NCBI RefSeq assembly: GCF_016756535.1
Contig: NZ_AP023247.1
Location: 3,162,501 to 3,226,500, forward strand
From: Mesorhizobium sp. 131-2-1
GTDB taxonomy: Bacteria; Pseudomonadota; Alphaproteobacteria; Rhizobiales; Rhizobiaceae
DNA length: 64,000 nucleotides
Direction of reading: 5' to 3'
Below the pieces are notes generated by a model. The model was not told the origin of the DNA, searched no databases, and worked only from the letters and a program-made list of their open reading frames with translations. The position numbers were made by a program, and so were the translations under genes. Below, in pieces: positions 55,278 to 64,000 of the stretch; position 1 is the first letter of the stretch, and each line of letters begins with the position of its first letter.

Positions 55278-55306
55278 AAATAGGTGGGGTCATATCGATT
55301 TAAAAG
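55278..55306 (-). promoter_or_regulatory. Possible RpoH-type promoter of the DUF1127 locus
   Basis: On the minus strand CTTTTA, 17 bases, CTATTT. This resembles the alphaproteobacterial heat-shock sigma pattern (CTTGAA-N17-CTATNT) only partly. It lies 54 bp upstream of the first DUF1127 start. A match to RpoH would fit the known control of cuckoo-RNA loci. Confidence 0.3.
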
Positions 55307-55457
55307 TGCCATTGGCGCATGGCAGCAATGCAAATTGTGCAATGCAACATTAACGGCCGTTCACGGCTTCGACATAAAGAAGCCCGAATCCGAAAATGCC
55401 GTGGCGTCAACGGTTTGACCGGGTGGGTTGAAAAAAAGACCGAGGGCAGGGGGAAGA

Positions 55458-56576
55458 ATGGCGAGTTATGCCTCGCGGGTCAGGTCGGACATCGCCCGAT
55501 GGCGGCAGGCCGGCCTCATCGATGCGCCGACAGCCGATGCGCTGGCGCGCGATGTCGAAGCCAATGAGCGGAGGTCGCTGAGCTTCGGTTCGATCCTGGC
55601 GATGATGGCGGCGCTGTTGTTCGGCGCGGCGATCCTGATCTTCGTCGCCGCCAACTGGGAAGCCATCCCACGCCTCGTCCGCGTCGCGGCGCTGTTCGCC
55701 GTCATCCTCGCCGGCTATGTCGGCGGCGCGGTGCTGAAGACACGCGACCATGGCGCGATCGGCGAGGCGCTGTGGATCGTGGCGGCGGCCGCTTTCGGCG
55801 GCTCGATCGCGCTGATCGGCCAGATGTACCACCTGACCGGCGACGAGGCCTCGGCGCTGCTCACCTGGGGCGCCGGCACGGCGCTGGCGGCGGTCGCGTT
55901 GCGCTCCAACCCGCTCACCCTCGCTTCCGTCGGTATCGCCGACGCCTGGCTGTTCCTCAAATGGGGCGGCTTTTTCCGACGGGCCGAGTTTCCGCATCTC
56001 TTCGCCCCCATGGCGCTGGTACTCTTCGCCATTTCGTTCTGGACCCGCAGCCAGGCAGCGCGGCACCTGATCATCCTGTCGGTCATCGCCTATCTCGTGC
56101 TGCTCGTGATGGATCACGACACGCTGCAGGTCGCCATTCCGTTGGTGGTGGTCTCGGCGCTGCTTTTTGCAGCGGCGATCTTCGCCGCCGAACCGGTCGA
56201 CCGGATCGTGCAGCTTGGCGGCCGGCTGCCCCTGCATGCCCTGGTCGGTTTCCTCACCGGCATGGCGATGATCCAGTTCGAACTGGCTGACGAGGCGAGT
56301 TACAATGCCGGCTTCGCCATTGCCTCGGCGGTCGCGCTTGCCGGCATCGTCGCTGCGATCATGCTCGGCGGCCGGGAGAGCAGGGGCCTGCGCTGGGTTG
56401 CCTATGCCGGTTTCGCCTTCGAGCTCGCCATCATCTATATGGTGATGCTGCATTCGATGCTTGGCACCGCCGGCTTCTTCCTGGCGGCCGCACTGCTGCT
56501 CGGCACGTTGGCGCTGGTCATCATCCGCGTCGAAAAACGCATGAACGCGCCGCGCGGCGAAGGAGCGAGTGCATGA
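55458..56576 (+). CDS. DUF2157 membrane protein
   Basis: A 372-residue protein. The soluble N-terminus (IARWRQAGLIDAPTADALAR) matches the DUF2157 start, followed by about ten membrane helices (MAALLFGAAILIFVAANWEA and onward). GGGGGAAGA before the ATG at 55458 sets the start. Function unknown. Its last bases overlap the following GDYXXLXY gene, a pairing seen in many proteobacteria. Confidence 0.88.
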   Translation: MASYASRVRSDIARWRQAGLIDAPTADALARDVEANERRSLSFGSILAMMAALLFGAAILIFVAANWEAIPRLVRVAALFAVILAGYVGGAVLKTRDHGAIGEALWIVAAAAFGGSIALIGQMYHLTGDEASALLTWGAGTALAAVALRSNPLTLASVGIADAWLFLKWGGFFRRAEFPHLFAPMALVLFAISFWTRSQAARHLIILSVIAYLVLLVMDHDTLQVAIPLVVVSALLFAAAIFAAEPVDRIVQLGGRLPLHALVGFLTGMAMIQFELADEASYNAGFAIASAVALAGIVAAIMLGGRESRGLRWVAYAGFAFELAIIYMVMLHSMLGTAGFFLAAALLLGTLALVIIRVEKRMNAPRGEGASA

Positions 56577-57157
56577 TGACCGGCAAAAGACTGATCATCT
56601 CGGCGCTGCTGCTGGCGCTCGTCCAGATCGGCTTCCTCGGCTGGATCATCGCCGGTCGGGCGGCGATCCTGCGCGACGGCAAGGAAGTCCTGCTGAAGGT
56701 CGAGCCGATCGACCCGCGCGATCTTTTGCGCGGCGACTATATCGTGCTTGGCTACGAGATCTCGCGCATCCCGGTGAAGCTGATCGCCAACATTCCACCC
56801 GACAGGTTCACCAGCAATGACTCCGAACTCGTCGTCAGGCTGAAGAAGGGCGCCGAGGGCTACTGGCAGCCGAGCGCGGCCTGGTTCGATGCCGCACCGA
56901 CGCCGGCGGCCTCCGATGAGGTCGACATCGTCGGGCATGTGGCCGATGGCTGGGGCCTGCGCGAGCCGGAAGCTACGATCGCGCCGGACTATGGCATCGA
57001 GCGCTTCTACCTGCCCGAAGGCGAGGGGATGGCGATCCAGAGCGACATGCGCGTGCGGCCGTTCGGCATCCGCCTTGCCGTCGCCGCCAATGGCACCGCG
57101 CAGATCAAGGCGCTGATGGACGGCGACAAGATGCTGTTCGCGGAGCCGCTCTACTAG
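56573..57157 (+). CDS. GDYXXLXY-domain membrane protein
   Basis: A 194-residue protein. One N-terminal membrane helix (LIISALLLALVQIGFLGWII) is followed by an extracytoplasmic domain with PIDPRDLLRGDYIVLGYEIS, which contains the GDYxxLxY signature. Function unknown. It overlaps the DUF2157 gene by four bases, and the two proteins probably act together in the membrane. Confidence 0.88.
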   Translation: MMTGKRLIISALLLALVQIGFLGWIIAGRAAILRDGKEVLLKVEPIDPRDLLRGDYIVLGYEISRIPVKLIANIPPDRFTSNDSELVVRLKKGAEGYWQPSAAWFDAAPTPAASDEVDIVGHVADGWGLREPEATIAPDYGIERFYLPEGEGMAIQSDMRVRPFGIRLAVAANGTAQIKALMDGDKMLFAEPLY

Positions 57158-57220
57158 AGGCGGCCGTACCAACGTGTGTCTGCCGAAACTTTTGAATCTT
57201 CCGTGCGAACAGCGTGAAGC

Positions 57221-58669
57221 ATGACGATTGAACTGACGGCGCGTGGAGATATCAACCTCGATACGGTCTTTCGTGTCGCCTGGCGGAAGGAGCCGGTCCG
57301 GATCAGCGACAAGGCTTTGCGCCGAATCGAGGAATGCCGCGCCTCATTCCTGCGTCTCATCGAGACGGACCCCGCGCCGGTCATCTATGGCGTCACCACC
57401 GCGATGGGCGAATTGGCGAGCCGCAAGCTCGAGCGTGACGAGCGCGACCGCCACGCCCGCATCAAGGCGTTCGCCGCCGCGACCTCTTTCGGCGAGCCGC
57501 TGCCGGAGCGCGTGGTCAGGGCGATCGTGCTTGCCCGCCTCACCAACTTCATCGAAGGCAATGCCGCGACCTCGCCACGCATCGCGCAAGCTGTCGCCGC
57601 CATGCTGGATGGCGCTCCGATGCCGATCGTGCCGTCGCAGGGACAGGGCGGCGCCGGCGAGATCCTGGCTCTCTATCCGCTGTTTGCTCCGCTTTCGACG
57701 CGTTTCGACCTGGAAGTGAAGGAGCGCGGTTCGCTGATCAACGGTTCGCCCTGCGCCGCGGCGCTGGTGGCGGACGCAGCCCTCGCGGCGCGCCGCCGCA
57801 TCGGCCTCGCGCACAAGGTGTTCGCGCTGTCGATCGAAGCCTTTCGCGCACCGCTCGAACACTACGATGCCGCGCTCGACGGGCTTTGGGGCGACGAACA
57901 CGAGGCGGCGGCGCTGCAAGGGCTGCGGGACTATCTCGCCGGCGCCGCCGACGGGCGGCGCAACTATCAGGCGCCCGTCAGCTACCGCATCGTGCCGCGC
58001 GTGCTTGGTCAGGCGCATCGCGCGCTGTCCGGCGCGGAACGGGCGGCGACCGTCTCGCTGGCGTCGATCTCGGACAATCCGGTCTATATACCGCCGGACG
58101 ATACGCATCCGCTCGGGCGCTGCATCAGCACCGGCGGCTATCACAATGCGATGGCCACGCCTGCGCTCGACGATCTAGCGGCGATCTGGGCCGATATCTG
58201 CCTGCTCTGCGACCGTCACGCCTCGAAACTCCTGAACGGCAAGGTCTCGCTGCTGCCCGATCTGCTGATGACGGACCGGCACTGGGCCGACAGCGACGGC
58301 CACGGCAATGTCGGCTATGTGCCGATGGCGATCACCGGTTACCTGGAGCAGGCAAATCATGCGGCGCAGCGCACCTTTATCCCGGGAACGGAATCGGCCG
58401 GCGCCGGCCAGGACGACGTCGCGACGACGGCGTTCCTCGCCTGGACGAAGGAGGCGACCGCCGGCCGCTGCCTCGACGCGGCGATGGCGATGCTAGCGAT
58501 GATTGCCTCGCAGGCGCTTCACGTCACCGGACGCGAGGCGCCGCCTGCGCTGCGGCCCTTCGTTGCCGACGTCAGGACCATCGTGCCGCCGGTCGAGGCC
58601 GACCGCGTGCTCGGGCCCGAACTGGCGAAATTGAGCGAATGGATTACCGGCAAGGTCTTCGAGACGTGA
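57221..58669 (+). CDS. Aromatic amino acid lyase (HAL/PAL-like), MIO triad apparently absent
   Basis: A 482-residue member of the histidine/phenylalanine ammonia-lyase superfamily. VIYGVTTAMGELASRKLERD (catalytic Tyr region), LINGSPCAAALVADAAL and SISDNPVYIPPDD are conserved. Where active enzymes have the Ala-Ser-Gly triad that cyclises to MIO, this protein reads QGQGGAGEILALYP (residues 140-153): A145 and G146 are present but no Ser between them. Deamination by the usual route therefore seems unlikely unless another residue substitutes. The gene is solitary, with no hut genes nearby. The ribosome binding site is weak. Confidence 0.8.
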   Translation: MTIELTARGDINLDTVFRVAWRKEPVRISDKALRRIEECRASFLRLIETDPAPVIYGVTTAMGELASRKLERDERDRHARIKAFAAATSFGEPLPERVVRAIVLARLTNFIEGNAATSPRIAQAVAAMLDGAPMPIVPSQGQGGAGEILALYPLFAPLSTRFDLEVKERGSLINGSPCAAALVADAALAARRRIGLAHKVFALSIEAFRAPLEHYDAALDGLWGDEHEAAALQGLRDYLAGAADGRRNYQAPVSYRIVPRVLGQAHRALSGAERAATVSLASISDNPVYIPPDDTHPLGRCISTGGYHNAMATPALDDLAAIWADICLLCDRHASKLLNGKVSLLPDLLMTDRHWADSDGHGNVGYVPMAITGYLEQANHAAQRTFIPGTESAGAGQDDVATTAFLAWTKEATAGRCLDAAMAMLAMIASQALHVTGREAPPALRPFVADVRTIVPPVEADRVLGPELAKLSEWITGKVFET

Positions 58670-58701
58670 TCGTGGCGACTCGGTTTGTCAGCCGATGGGG
58701 C

Positions 58702-58784
58702 TGGTGCGGGTAGAGGGACTCGAACCCCCACGTTTTCACGCCAGAACCTAAATCTGGTGCGTCTACCAGTTCCGCCATACCCGC
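58702..58784 (-). tRNA. tRNA-Leu (TAG)
   Basis: An 83-nt class II tRNA on the minus strand, CCA included. The acceptor GCGGGTA pairs with TACCCGC, the anticodon arm CCAGA-TTTAGGT-TCTGG gives TAG, a variable arm CGTGAAAACG is present, and the T arm is GGGTTCGAGTCCC. It stands between the lyase-like gene and trigger factor; no integrase is next to it. Confidence 0.97.
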
Positions 58785-59126
58785 GTCGCCCGGCAATCCC
58801 ATGTAGCCATCATTCTGTCAATGTCGCGATCAAAATGACCTTCAACCGCCTGAATGCGAAGATGGTTGAAAATTAGGCTGGCGTGTGACAAAAGGCGTGT
58901 CGAATGTGACGGGACGCGACGATCCGCTTCTGCAGAATGTGATAAGAAGTAGGAAAAACAAAGACTTATTCACATTTTGGAACGCAGTTTGGAGAGGATT
59001 TGAGCCGCTTTAGCGGTCAAACCGCCAGCTTCCGTTACCAAAAGCCATTCCCGGCAAGATTATACTGGCAGGCTGTAAGCGGCAGGGCCGTCTGGCAGTC
59101 TCATGGGTGAGAACAAAGGTTTTATG

Positions 59127-60614
59127 ATGCAGGTCACCGAAACGCTCAACTCCGGTCTCAAGCGCGAGATCAAGATCACCGTGCCGGCCGGTGACATGGA
59201 AGCCAAGCTGATGGCGCGGCTTACGGATGCCCGCAACAAGGTTCGCATCAACGGCTTCCGTCCCGGCAAAGTGCCGGTGCAGCACCTGCGCAAGGTCTAC
59301 GGCAAGTCGTTCATGGCCGAGGTCGTCAACGAGATCCTCAACGATTCGACGCGCTCGATCATCACCGGGCGCGGCGAGAAGGCCGCCATGCAGCCTGAAG
59401 TGATAATGACCGAGGACGAGAAAGAGGCCGAGAAGATCCTGGCCGGCGGCGCCGATTTCGAGTTCCGCCTCAACTACGAGATCATCCCGGCGATCGAAAT
59501 CAAGGATTTCTCCGACATCAAGGTGACGCGCCAGGTGTTCGACGTGCCGGACACGGAAATCGACGATCAGGTCAAGCGCATCGCGGAATCGGCGCGCAGC
59601 TACGAGCCGAAGACCGGCAAGGCCGCCGAAGGCGACCGCGTGACGATCGACTATGTCGGCAAGATCGGCGGCGAGGCGTTCTCCGGCGGCGCCGGCAACG
59701 ACCAGCCGCTGGTGCTCGGCTCCAAGGAGTTCATCCCGGGCTTCGAAGACCAGCTGGTCGGCGCCAAGGCCGGCGACGAGAAGCAGGTCACCGTCACCTT
59801 CCCGGAAAACTACCAGGCCGCGCATCTGGCGGGCAAGGAAGCCACCTTCGACGTCACCGTCAAGGAAGTGGCGAAGCCCGGCGAACTGGAGATCAATGAC
59901 GAGACGGCCAAGAACCTCGGCCTGGAATCGCTGGAGCGCCTGCGCGAGATCGTGCGCGGCCAGATCGAGAACCAGTTCGGCTCGATGACGCGCCAGAAGG
60001 TCAAGCGCCAGCTGCTCGACCAGCTCGACGCGTCCTATTCGTTCGAGGCGCCTTCGAAGCTCGTCGAGGCCGAGTTCAACAACATCTGGAGCCAGGTCAA
60101 CCGCGATCTGGAGGCCGCCGGCCGCACCTTCGCCGATGAAGAGACGACGGAAGAAGAGGCGCGCGCCGAATATCAGCGCCTGGCAGAGCGCCGCGTGCGC
60201 CTCGGCCTGGTGCTCGCCGAAATCGGCGAGAAGGCCGGCGTCACGGTCTCGGATGAGGAGCTTCAGCGCGGCCTGTTCGAGCAGGTTCGCCGCTTCCCGG
60301 CCAACCAACAGCAGGAAGCCTTCGAGTTCTACCGCAACAATCCGGACGCGCTGAACACGCTGCGCGCGCCGATGTTCGAGGAGAAGGTGGTCGACCATCT
60401 GCTCGGCCAGATCTCCGTCACCGACGTCAAGGTCGGCAAGGAAGAGCTGATGGCCGACGACGAGGACGGCGAGACCGCGGCCAAGGCGAAGCCGGCGAAG
60501 AAGGCCGCGTCGAAGAAGTCGGAAGCCAAGGCAAGTGAAGCCAAGGCCGACGACGCCGAGGAACCGAAGAAGAAGGCGGCACCGAAGAAAAAGGCAGCCA
60601 AGGACGCCGAGTAA
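59127..60614 (+). CDS. tig: Trigger factor
   Basis: A 495-residue ribosome-bound chaperone. [20 protein letters not shown] is the N-terminal domain, with [20 protein letters not shown] holding the FRxGK ribosome-binding signature. A PPIase domain follows ([20 protein letters not shown]), then the helical C-terminal domain. The last 50 residues are a Lys/Ala-rich tail ([20 protein letters not shown]), longer than in E. coli but usual in rhizobia. AAAGG before the ATG at 59127 favours it over the ATG at 59103. Confidence 0.96.
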   Translation: MQVTETLNSGLKREIKITVPAGDMEAKLMARLTDARNKVRINGFRPGKVPVQHLRKVYGKSFMAEVVNEILNDSTRSIITGRGEKAAMQPEVIMTEDEKEAEKILAGGADFEFRLNYEIIPAIEIKDFSDIKVTRQVFDVPDTEIDDQVKRIAESARSYEPKTGKAAEGDRVTIDYVGKIGGEAFSGGAGNDQPLVLGSKEFIPGFEDQLVGAKAGDEKQVTVTFPENYQAAHLAGKEATFDVTVKEVAKPGELEINDETAKNLGLESLERLREIVRGQIENQFGSMTRQKVKRQLLDQLDASYSFEAPSKLVEAEFNNIWSQVNRDLEAAGRTFADEETTEEEARAEYQRLAERRVRLGLVLAEIGEKAGVTVSDEELQRGLFEQVRRFPANQQQEAFEFYRNNPDALNTLRAPMFEEKVVDHLLGQISVTDVKVGKEELMADDEDGETAAKAKPAKKAASKKSEAKASEAKADDAEEPKKKAAPKKKAAKDAE

Positions 60615-60639
60615 CGCGCGCACCAGGCTTGAATTGCGA

Positions 60640-60665
60640 AAGGCCGCCCTCGGGCGGCCTTTTTC
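60640..60665 (+). terminator. Rho-independent terminator of tig
   Basis: AGGCCGCC-CTCG-GGCGGCCT with flanking A/T pairs and a following TTTTTC, 26 bp after the trigger factor stop. Confidence 0.95.
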
Positions 60666-60792
60666 GTTGAGGCCCGGTGTTGTGGCTCCGGTGCAACAGC
60701 GGCGCGTTCTAATGGCAGTGCGCGGCTGGCGATACGAAACCTTGATGATTATCTGCGCTTGTGTTGCGAAACAGAGGGCGTTGGAGGCATCG

Positions 60793-61317
60793 TTGAGGCG
60801 GTTCGTCGAAAAGGGCGGCGTGGTGGCGGCGGCGCTCGCTTTCATCTCTGCCTGCGGCGTCGCCGAGGCCGATGCCGCACTCGACAATTGGCGTTTCGAC
60901 ACCAGCAGCAACGGTCTGGTCACCGCCTCGCTTTATGCCGACAACAAGCTCCTCACCGGTGGCGGCGCGCTGGGCTACAGCCCGGTGCTGACCATCGCCT
61001 GCCGGCCGGACGGCGAGCCGCACTGGAGCGAATGGGTGCAGCTCAACGACGCGGTGTCCGCCAGCCGCAAGATCACCATGTCGGTTACTGTCGACGGTGA
61101 CGGTAAATTCGATGAGAGCTGGTCCGTCGGCACGCGCGGCAAGATGCTGGTCAGGGATGGCGCCGATGGCATCAAGCGGCTGGTGCCGGCGAGCCGGCTC
61201 CTGCTTTCCTGGCGGTTCGGCCTGCTGGCGGGACGCGGCGAGGCGGATTTCGACCTTGCCGGACTTGGCGAGGCGGTCGACAGGATCGCCGGGGCCTGCA
61301 ACATCGATCCGCCCTGA
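60793..61317 (+). CDS. Exported hypothetical protein
   Basis: A 174-residue protein read from a TTG, because GGAGG lies 6 bases before it and the result is a clean signal sequence (LRRFVEKGGVVAAALAFISA) ending ACG, possibly a lipobox. The in-frame upstream ATGs lack a ribosome binding site. The mature part is beta-rich (VLTIACRPDGEPHWSEWVQL) and ends FDLAGLGEAVDRIAGAC, a closing pattern also seen in VasI/TagO-type envelope proteins. No T6SS genes are nearby, so function is left open. Confidence 0.65.
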   Translation: MRRFVEKGGVVAAALAFISACGVAEADAALDNWRFDTSSNGLVTASLYADNKLLTGGGALGYSPVLTIACRPDGEPHWSEWVQLNDAVSASRKITMSVTVDGDGKFDESWSVGTRGKMLVRDGADGIKRLVPASRLLLSWRFGLLAGRGEADFDLAGLGEAVDRIAGACNIDPP

Positions 61318-61505
61318 GCGCGTGTCCTAAACCTTCGCAATCTCTGGCTTTTTCTATCCGCCGCTGGGAATCCGTGGTATGTAGGTGCCGCAATTCCACT
61401 AAGGCAGGGCGGAACCTCCGCTCTGACACAAGGGGGCGCGGGCCGACATGAGCGGCACGCGTGGGATCGTCCAGGCAAGGATGACGACCAGGGAGGAAAT
61501 GCCAT

Positions 61506-61886
61506 ATGCGCGCTATCGCGTTTTTTGCTGCCGTGTCCGCAATAGCCTTCACCGTGCATCCCTCGCAGGCGCAGGACGCCGCGGCGGGTGAGAAGGTTTT
61601 CGTCAAATGCAAGGTCTGCCACATCGCGGATGAGGACAAGAACAAGATCGGCCCGTCGCTGCACGGCGTCATCGGCCGGACGGCGGGCACACACCCGGAT
61701 TTCACCTATTCCCAGGCCATGATCGATGCCGGCAAGTCCGGCGTCAAATGGGACGAACCGACGCTGACGACCTATCTTCACGACCCCAAGGCCATGGTCA
61801 AAGGGACGAAGATGGCGTTCGCGGGCCTCAAGAACGATCAGGACGTTGCCAACGTCATCGCCTATCTGAAGCAATTCTCGCAATAG
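61506..61886 (+). CDS. Class I cytochrome c
   Basis: A 126-residue periplasmic cytochrome. Signal peptide MRAIAFFAAVSAIAFTVHPS with cleavage after AQA, haem site CKVCH (residues about 35-39), and the axial Met in KGTKMAFAGL. The insertions between resemble mitochondrial-type cytochrome c2. GGGAGGAAATGC lies before the ATG. It probably carries electrons to a terminal oxidase. The ctaB gene follows 33 bp later. Confidence 0.94.
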   Translation: MRAIAFFAAVSAIAFTVHPSQAQDAAAGEKVFVKCKVCHIADEDKNKIGPSLHGVIGRTAGTHPDFTYSQAMIDAGKSGVKWDEPTLTTYLHDPKAMVKGTKMAFAGLKNDQDVANVIAYLKQFSQ

Positions 61887-61919
61887 TCAGTCTTCCCGCC
61901 TCATCTGTGGTCGCTTGCA

Positions 61920-62849
61920 ATGTCGACTAGGGAAAGCCGCCTCGAGGACACCGGCGTCCGACTCTCGGAAGCGACGGCTGCCGATTACTTCGCGCTGCTC
62001 AAGCCGCGCGTCATGGTGCTTGCCGTCTTCACCGCTTTCGTCGGCTTGATGGTGGCGCCCGGTGCAATGAACCCGGTCATCGCCGTGATCGCAATCGCGG
62101 CGATCGCCATCGGGGCAGGGGCGGCCGGCGCGCTCAACATGTGGTACGACGCCGATATCGACGCGTTGATGTCGCGTACGTCGAAGCGGCCGGTGCCTTC
62201 GGGCCGCGTCACGCCGGGCGAGGCGCTCGGCTTCGGCCTGGTGCTTTCGGCGCTTTCAGTGATGACGCTGGGCGTGCTGGTCGGCTGGCTCGCGGCGTCG
62301 CTGCTTGCCTTCACCATCTTCTTTTATGTCGTCATCTACACGATGTGGCTGAAGCGCTCGACGCCGCAGAACATCGTCATAGGCGGCGCGGCGGGCGCGC
62401 TGCCTCCGGTCATTGGCTGGGCCGCCGCCACCGGCGCCGTCGGTGTCGAAAGCCTCATCCTGTTCCTGATCATCTTCCTGTGGACGCCGCCGCATTTCTG
62501 GGCGCTGGCGCTGTTCAAGGTCGGCGACTACGCCGCCGCCGGCATTCCGATGATGCCGAACGTGGCGGGCGAGGCTTCGACACGCAGACAGATCTTCGCC
62601 TACGCGCTCATCCTGGCGCCGATCGGGGTGCTGCCCTGGCCCTTCGGATTCGCCAGCGGCTTCTACGGGATCGTCGCGGCCGCCTTGGGCCTCGGTTTCA
62701 TCTGGCATGCCTGGAAGGTGCTGGCCGCTCCCGACAAGGAGATGAAGCCGGCAAAGGCGCTGTTTGCCTTTTCGATCGCCTATCTCTTCGCGATATTCGC
62801 CACGCTGCTCTGCGACAGCATCGTTGCACGCGTGGTCGGCTCACTCTGA
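61920..62849 (+). CDS. ctaB: Protohaem IX farnesyltransferase (haem O synthase)
   Basis: A 309-residue UbiA-family membrane enzyme (nine spans) that attaches farnesyl to haem B for cytochrome oxidases. [20 protein letters not shown] is the first Asp-rich prenyl-binding motif, [18 protein letters not shown] the second, and [12 protein letters not shown] lies between. It lies directly after a cytochrome c gene; oxidase subunit genes and ctaG are not seen in the following 1.1 kb. Confidence 0.95.
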   Translation: MSTRESRLEDTGVRLSEATAADYFALLKPRVMVLAVFTAFVGLMVAPGAMNPVIAVIAIAAIAIGAGAAGALNMWYDADIDALMSRTSKRPVPSGRVTPGEALGFGLVLSALSVMTLGVLVGWLAASLLAFTIFFYVVIYTMWLKRSTPQNIVIGGAAGALPPVIGWAAATGAVGVESLILFLIIFLWTPPHFWALALFKVGDYAAAGIPMMPNVAGEASTRRQIFAYALILAPIGVLPWPFGFASGFYGIVAAALGLGFIWHAWKVLAAPDKEMKPAKALFAFSIAYLFAIFATLLCDSIVARVVGSL

Positions 62850-62917
62850 TTGCGATGGCCTGAGCCAGGTTCGTGCCCGCAACCCGCGGGCCGCCCAGGA
62901 CCTTCATTGCGAAGCCA

Positions 62918-62998
62918 TCACGCCGGCAGCGCGAAGAATCCCAGCAGCAGCAGAATGAGTATCCCAAGGCCGAGTATGAGAAGCGTCCGAGTGTCCAT
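62918..62998 (-). CDS. 26-residue membrane peptide
   Basis: MDTRTLLILGLGILILLLLG followed by FFALPA. The ATG at 62996..62998 has GAAGGTGAAGGTC directly upstream, an excellent ribosome binding site. The peptide is a single hydrophobic helix. Very short open frames are uncertain, but the codon use and the binding site favour a real small membrane protein. It is convergent with ctaB. Confidence 0.5.
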   Translation of the reverse strand: MDTRTLLILGLGILILLLLGFFALPA

Positions 62999-63215
62999 GA
63001 CCTTCACCTTCGACCTGCGGGAGAATAGCGAAAAAAGGGGCTTCGAGCCAGCCTGTGCCTGGACCGCCCCGGATCCGTTGCCGACAAAAGGGCGACAAGT
63101 CGCTCGCAAGAGAGTATGGTGATTGCGGTGCAGGTCGCGGTTGCGTGGCCCGTCATGCATAACGCTAGCACCATGAAATCCGCGACCTGGCCAGACCTGA
63201 TCTGGAGGAGTGGTC

Positions 63216-64000
63216 ATGGCGAGCTTTCACGTCATTGCAGGTGCCAGCGAAACGCTGGAGCATACGAGAATTCGAAAAATCGGCGTTTCAGACCTATTCG
63301 ACGCGCTCAGACGCGGCGTCGACGATTTCATGGTCAAGCCCTCGCATATCGTGTTCCTCTGCCTGATTTATCCGCTGGTCGGCGTGGTTCTCGCCGCCTG
63401 GACATCGGGCGCCAACGCGTTGCCGTTGCTGTTTCCGCTGGTCTCCGGCTTCGCGCTGCTCGGCCCGTTCGCCGCGATCGGCCTCTACGAAATCAGCCGC
63501 CGGCGGGAGGCCGGTCTCGATTCCTCCTGGAGCCATGCCTTCGAGGTCAAGAACTCGCCCGCTCTGCCGTCGATCGCGGCCGTCGGGATCATGCTGTTTG
63601 CGATCTTCATCGCCTGGCTTCTGACCGCCCAGGCATTCTACGTGCAACTCTTCGGCCCGACGCCGCCGGCATCGCTGTCCGGCTTCATCAACGAGATATT
63701 CGCCACCGGGCGCGGCTGGACGCTGATCGTGCTCGGCCATGCCATCGGCTTCGTCTTTGCCGTGGTGGTGCTGTGCACCACGGTCGTCGCCTTCCCGTTG
63801 CTACTCGACCGTGATGTCGGGGCGTACGAGGCGATCCACACTTCGGTGCGCGTGGTGATGGCGAACCCGTTCGTGATGGCGGTCTGGGGGCTGATCGTCG
63901 CCGTTGCGCTGATCATCGGCTCGATCCCGATCTTCGCCGGCCTGGCGGTGGTGCTGCCGATCCTCGGCCACGCCACCTGGCACGTCTATCGCAAGGTCGT
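63216..64000 (+). CDS. DUF2189 membrane protein (truncated by window end)
   Basis: At least 261 residues, open to the right edge. MASFHVIAGASETLEHTRIR, then IGVSDLFDALRRGVDDFMVK, leads into membrane spans (IVFLCLIYPLVGVVLAAW, LPLLFPLVSGFALLGPFAAI, LIVLGHAIGFVFAVVVLC, FVMAVWGLIVAVALIIGSIP). The GLYEISRRREAGLDSSW block is characteristic of DUF2189. CTGGAGGAG before the ATG sets the start. Function unknown; sometimes linked with cytochrome c oxidase genes. Confidence 0.88.
   Translation, partial: MASFHVIAGASETLEHTRIRKIGVSDLFDALRRGVDDFMVKPSHIVFLCLIYPLVGVVLAAWTSGANALPLLFPLVSGFALLGPFAAIGLYEISRRREAGLDSSWSHAFEVKNSPALPSIAAVGIMLFAIFIAWLLTAQAFYVQLFGPTPPASLSGFINEIFATGRGWTLIVLGHAIGFVFAVVVLCTTVVAFPLLLDRDVGAYEAIHTSVRVVMANPFVMAVWGLIVAVALIIGSIPIFAGLAVVLPILGHATWHVYRKV

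Noticed and set aside
58702..58784. tRNA-Leu considered as a second integration site
   Set aside because: Neither side has an integrase or accessory genes; neighbours are ordinary chromosomal genes.
61506..62849. Search for a complete cytochrome oxidase operon around ctaB
   Set aside because: Only cytochrome c and ctaB are present; no ctaC, ctaD, ctaE or ctaG could be read in the flanks, so no oxidase operon is claimed.

Overview
The window comes from a chromosome of a rhizobial alphaproteobacterium, most likely Mesorhizobium or a close relative in Phyllobacteriaceae. The evidence is the high-GC coding with strong third-position bias, a full-length ExoR homologue, the tolC-popZ-valS order, the argS-SPOR-nagZ-scpAB-tatABC-serS-surE-pcm-nlpD run, the yajC-secDF block, DUF1127 genes with CCUCCUCCC-loop RNAs, and two intergenic palindromes of a type I associate with Mesorhizobium. 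No 16S rRNA is present, so the genus is an inference.

Positions 1 to about 14.33 kb are the right part of a genomic island. A tyrosine integrase (12865..14241, minus) faces the 3' end of a tRNA-Asn (14333..14407, minus), which is the probable attachment site; the left end lies outside the window. From left to right the island holds: four uncharacterised minus-strand genes (118..2104); a putative winged-helix DNA-binding protein; an array of seven regular 46/47-bp direct repeats plus partial copies; a serine resolvase with a res-like palindrome upstream; an uncharacterised protein; a membrane-anchored thermonuclease-like protein; small secreted and hypothetical proteins; a minus-strand string of six very small genes starting at an exact alphaproteobacterial LexA box; a zinc-ribbon protein on the other side of that box; and a probable defence cluster. 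The defence cluster is a 600-residue protein with fifteen 14-residue tandem repeats and a C-terminal HEPN-like domain (9439..11241), convergent with a wHTH-TIR gene that is 6 bp from an SRAP/HMCES-type peptidase gene.

From 14.4 kb to the end the content is core chromosome. 14.6-21.6 kb: small membrane protein, tRNA-Cys, PCMT-family protein, TolC, PopZ and ValS. 21.6-28 kb: a structured leader, an OmpP1/FadL porin, IlvD, ExoR, XthA, a VOC protein and an A-type Fe-S carrier. 28-39.4 kb: dGTPase, ArgS, a very long acidic SPOR protein, NagZ, ScpA/ScpB and TatABC. 39.5-44 kb: SerS, SurE, Pcm and an NlpD-like LysM/M23 lipoprotein. 44-50.8 kb: a DUF815 ATPase, YajC, SecDF, a Mth938-like protein, a squalene/phytoene-synthase-like protein and a sterol-desaturase-like protein. 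50.9-55.2 kb: an SGNH hydrolase, TrmFO, and two tiny DUF1127 genes followed by two tandem three-hairpin RNA units with CCUCCUCCC loops. 55.4-64 kb: DUF2157 and GDYXXLXY membrane proteins, an aromatic-lyase-like protein that seems to lack the MIO triad, tRNA-Leu, trigger factor, a secreted protein, cytochrome c, CtaB and a DUF2189 gene cut by the right edge.

The most interesting places are the repeat-HEPN and TIR-SRAP cluster, the LexA-box small-gene operon, the 46/47-bp repeat array, the duplicated cuckoo-like RNA locus, and the MIO-less lyase homologue. Functions are assigned by reading motifs and gene order only; no database search was possible.
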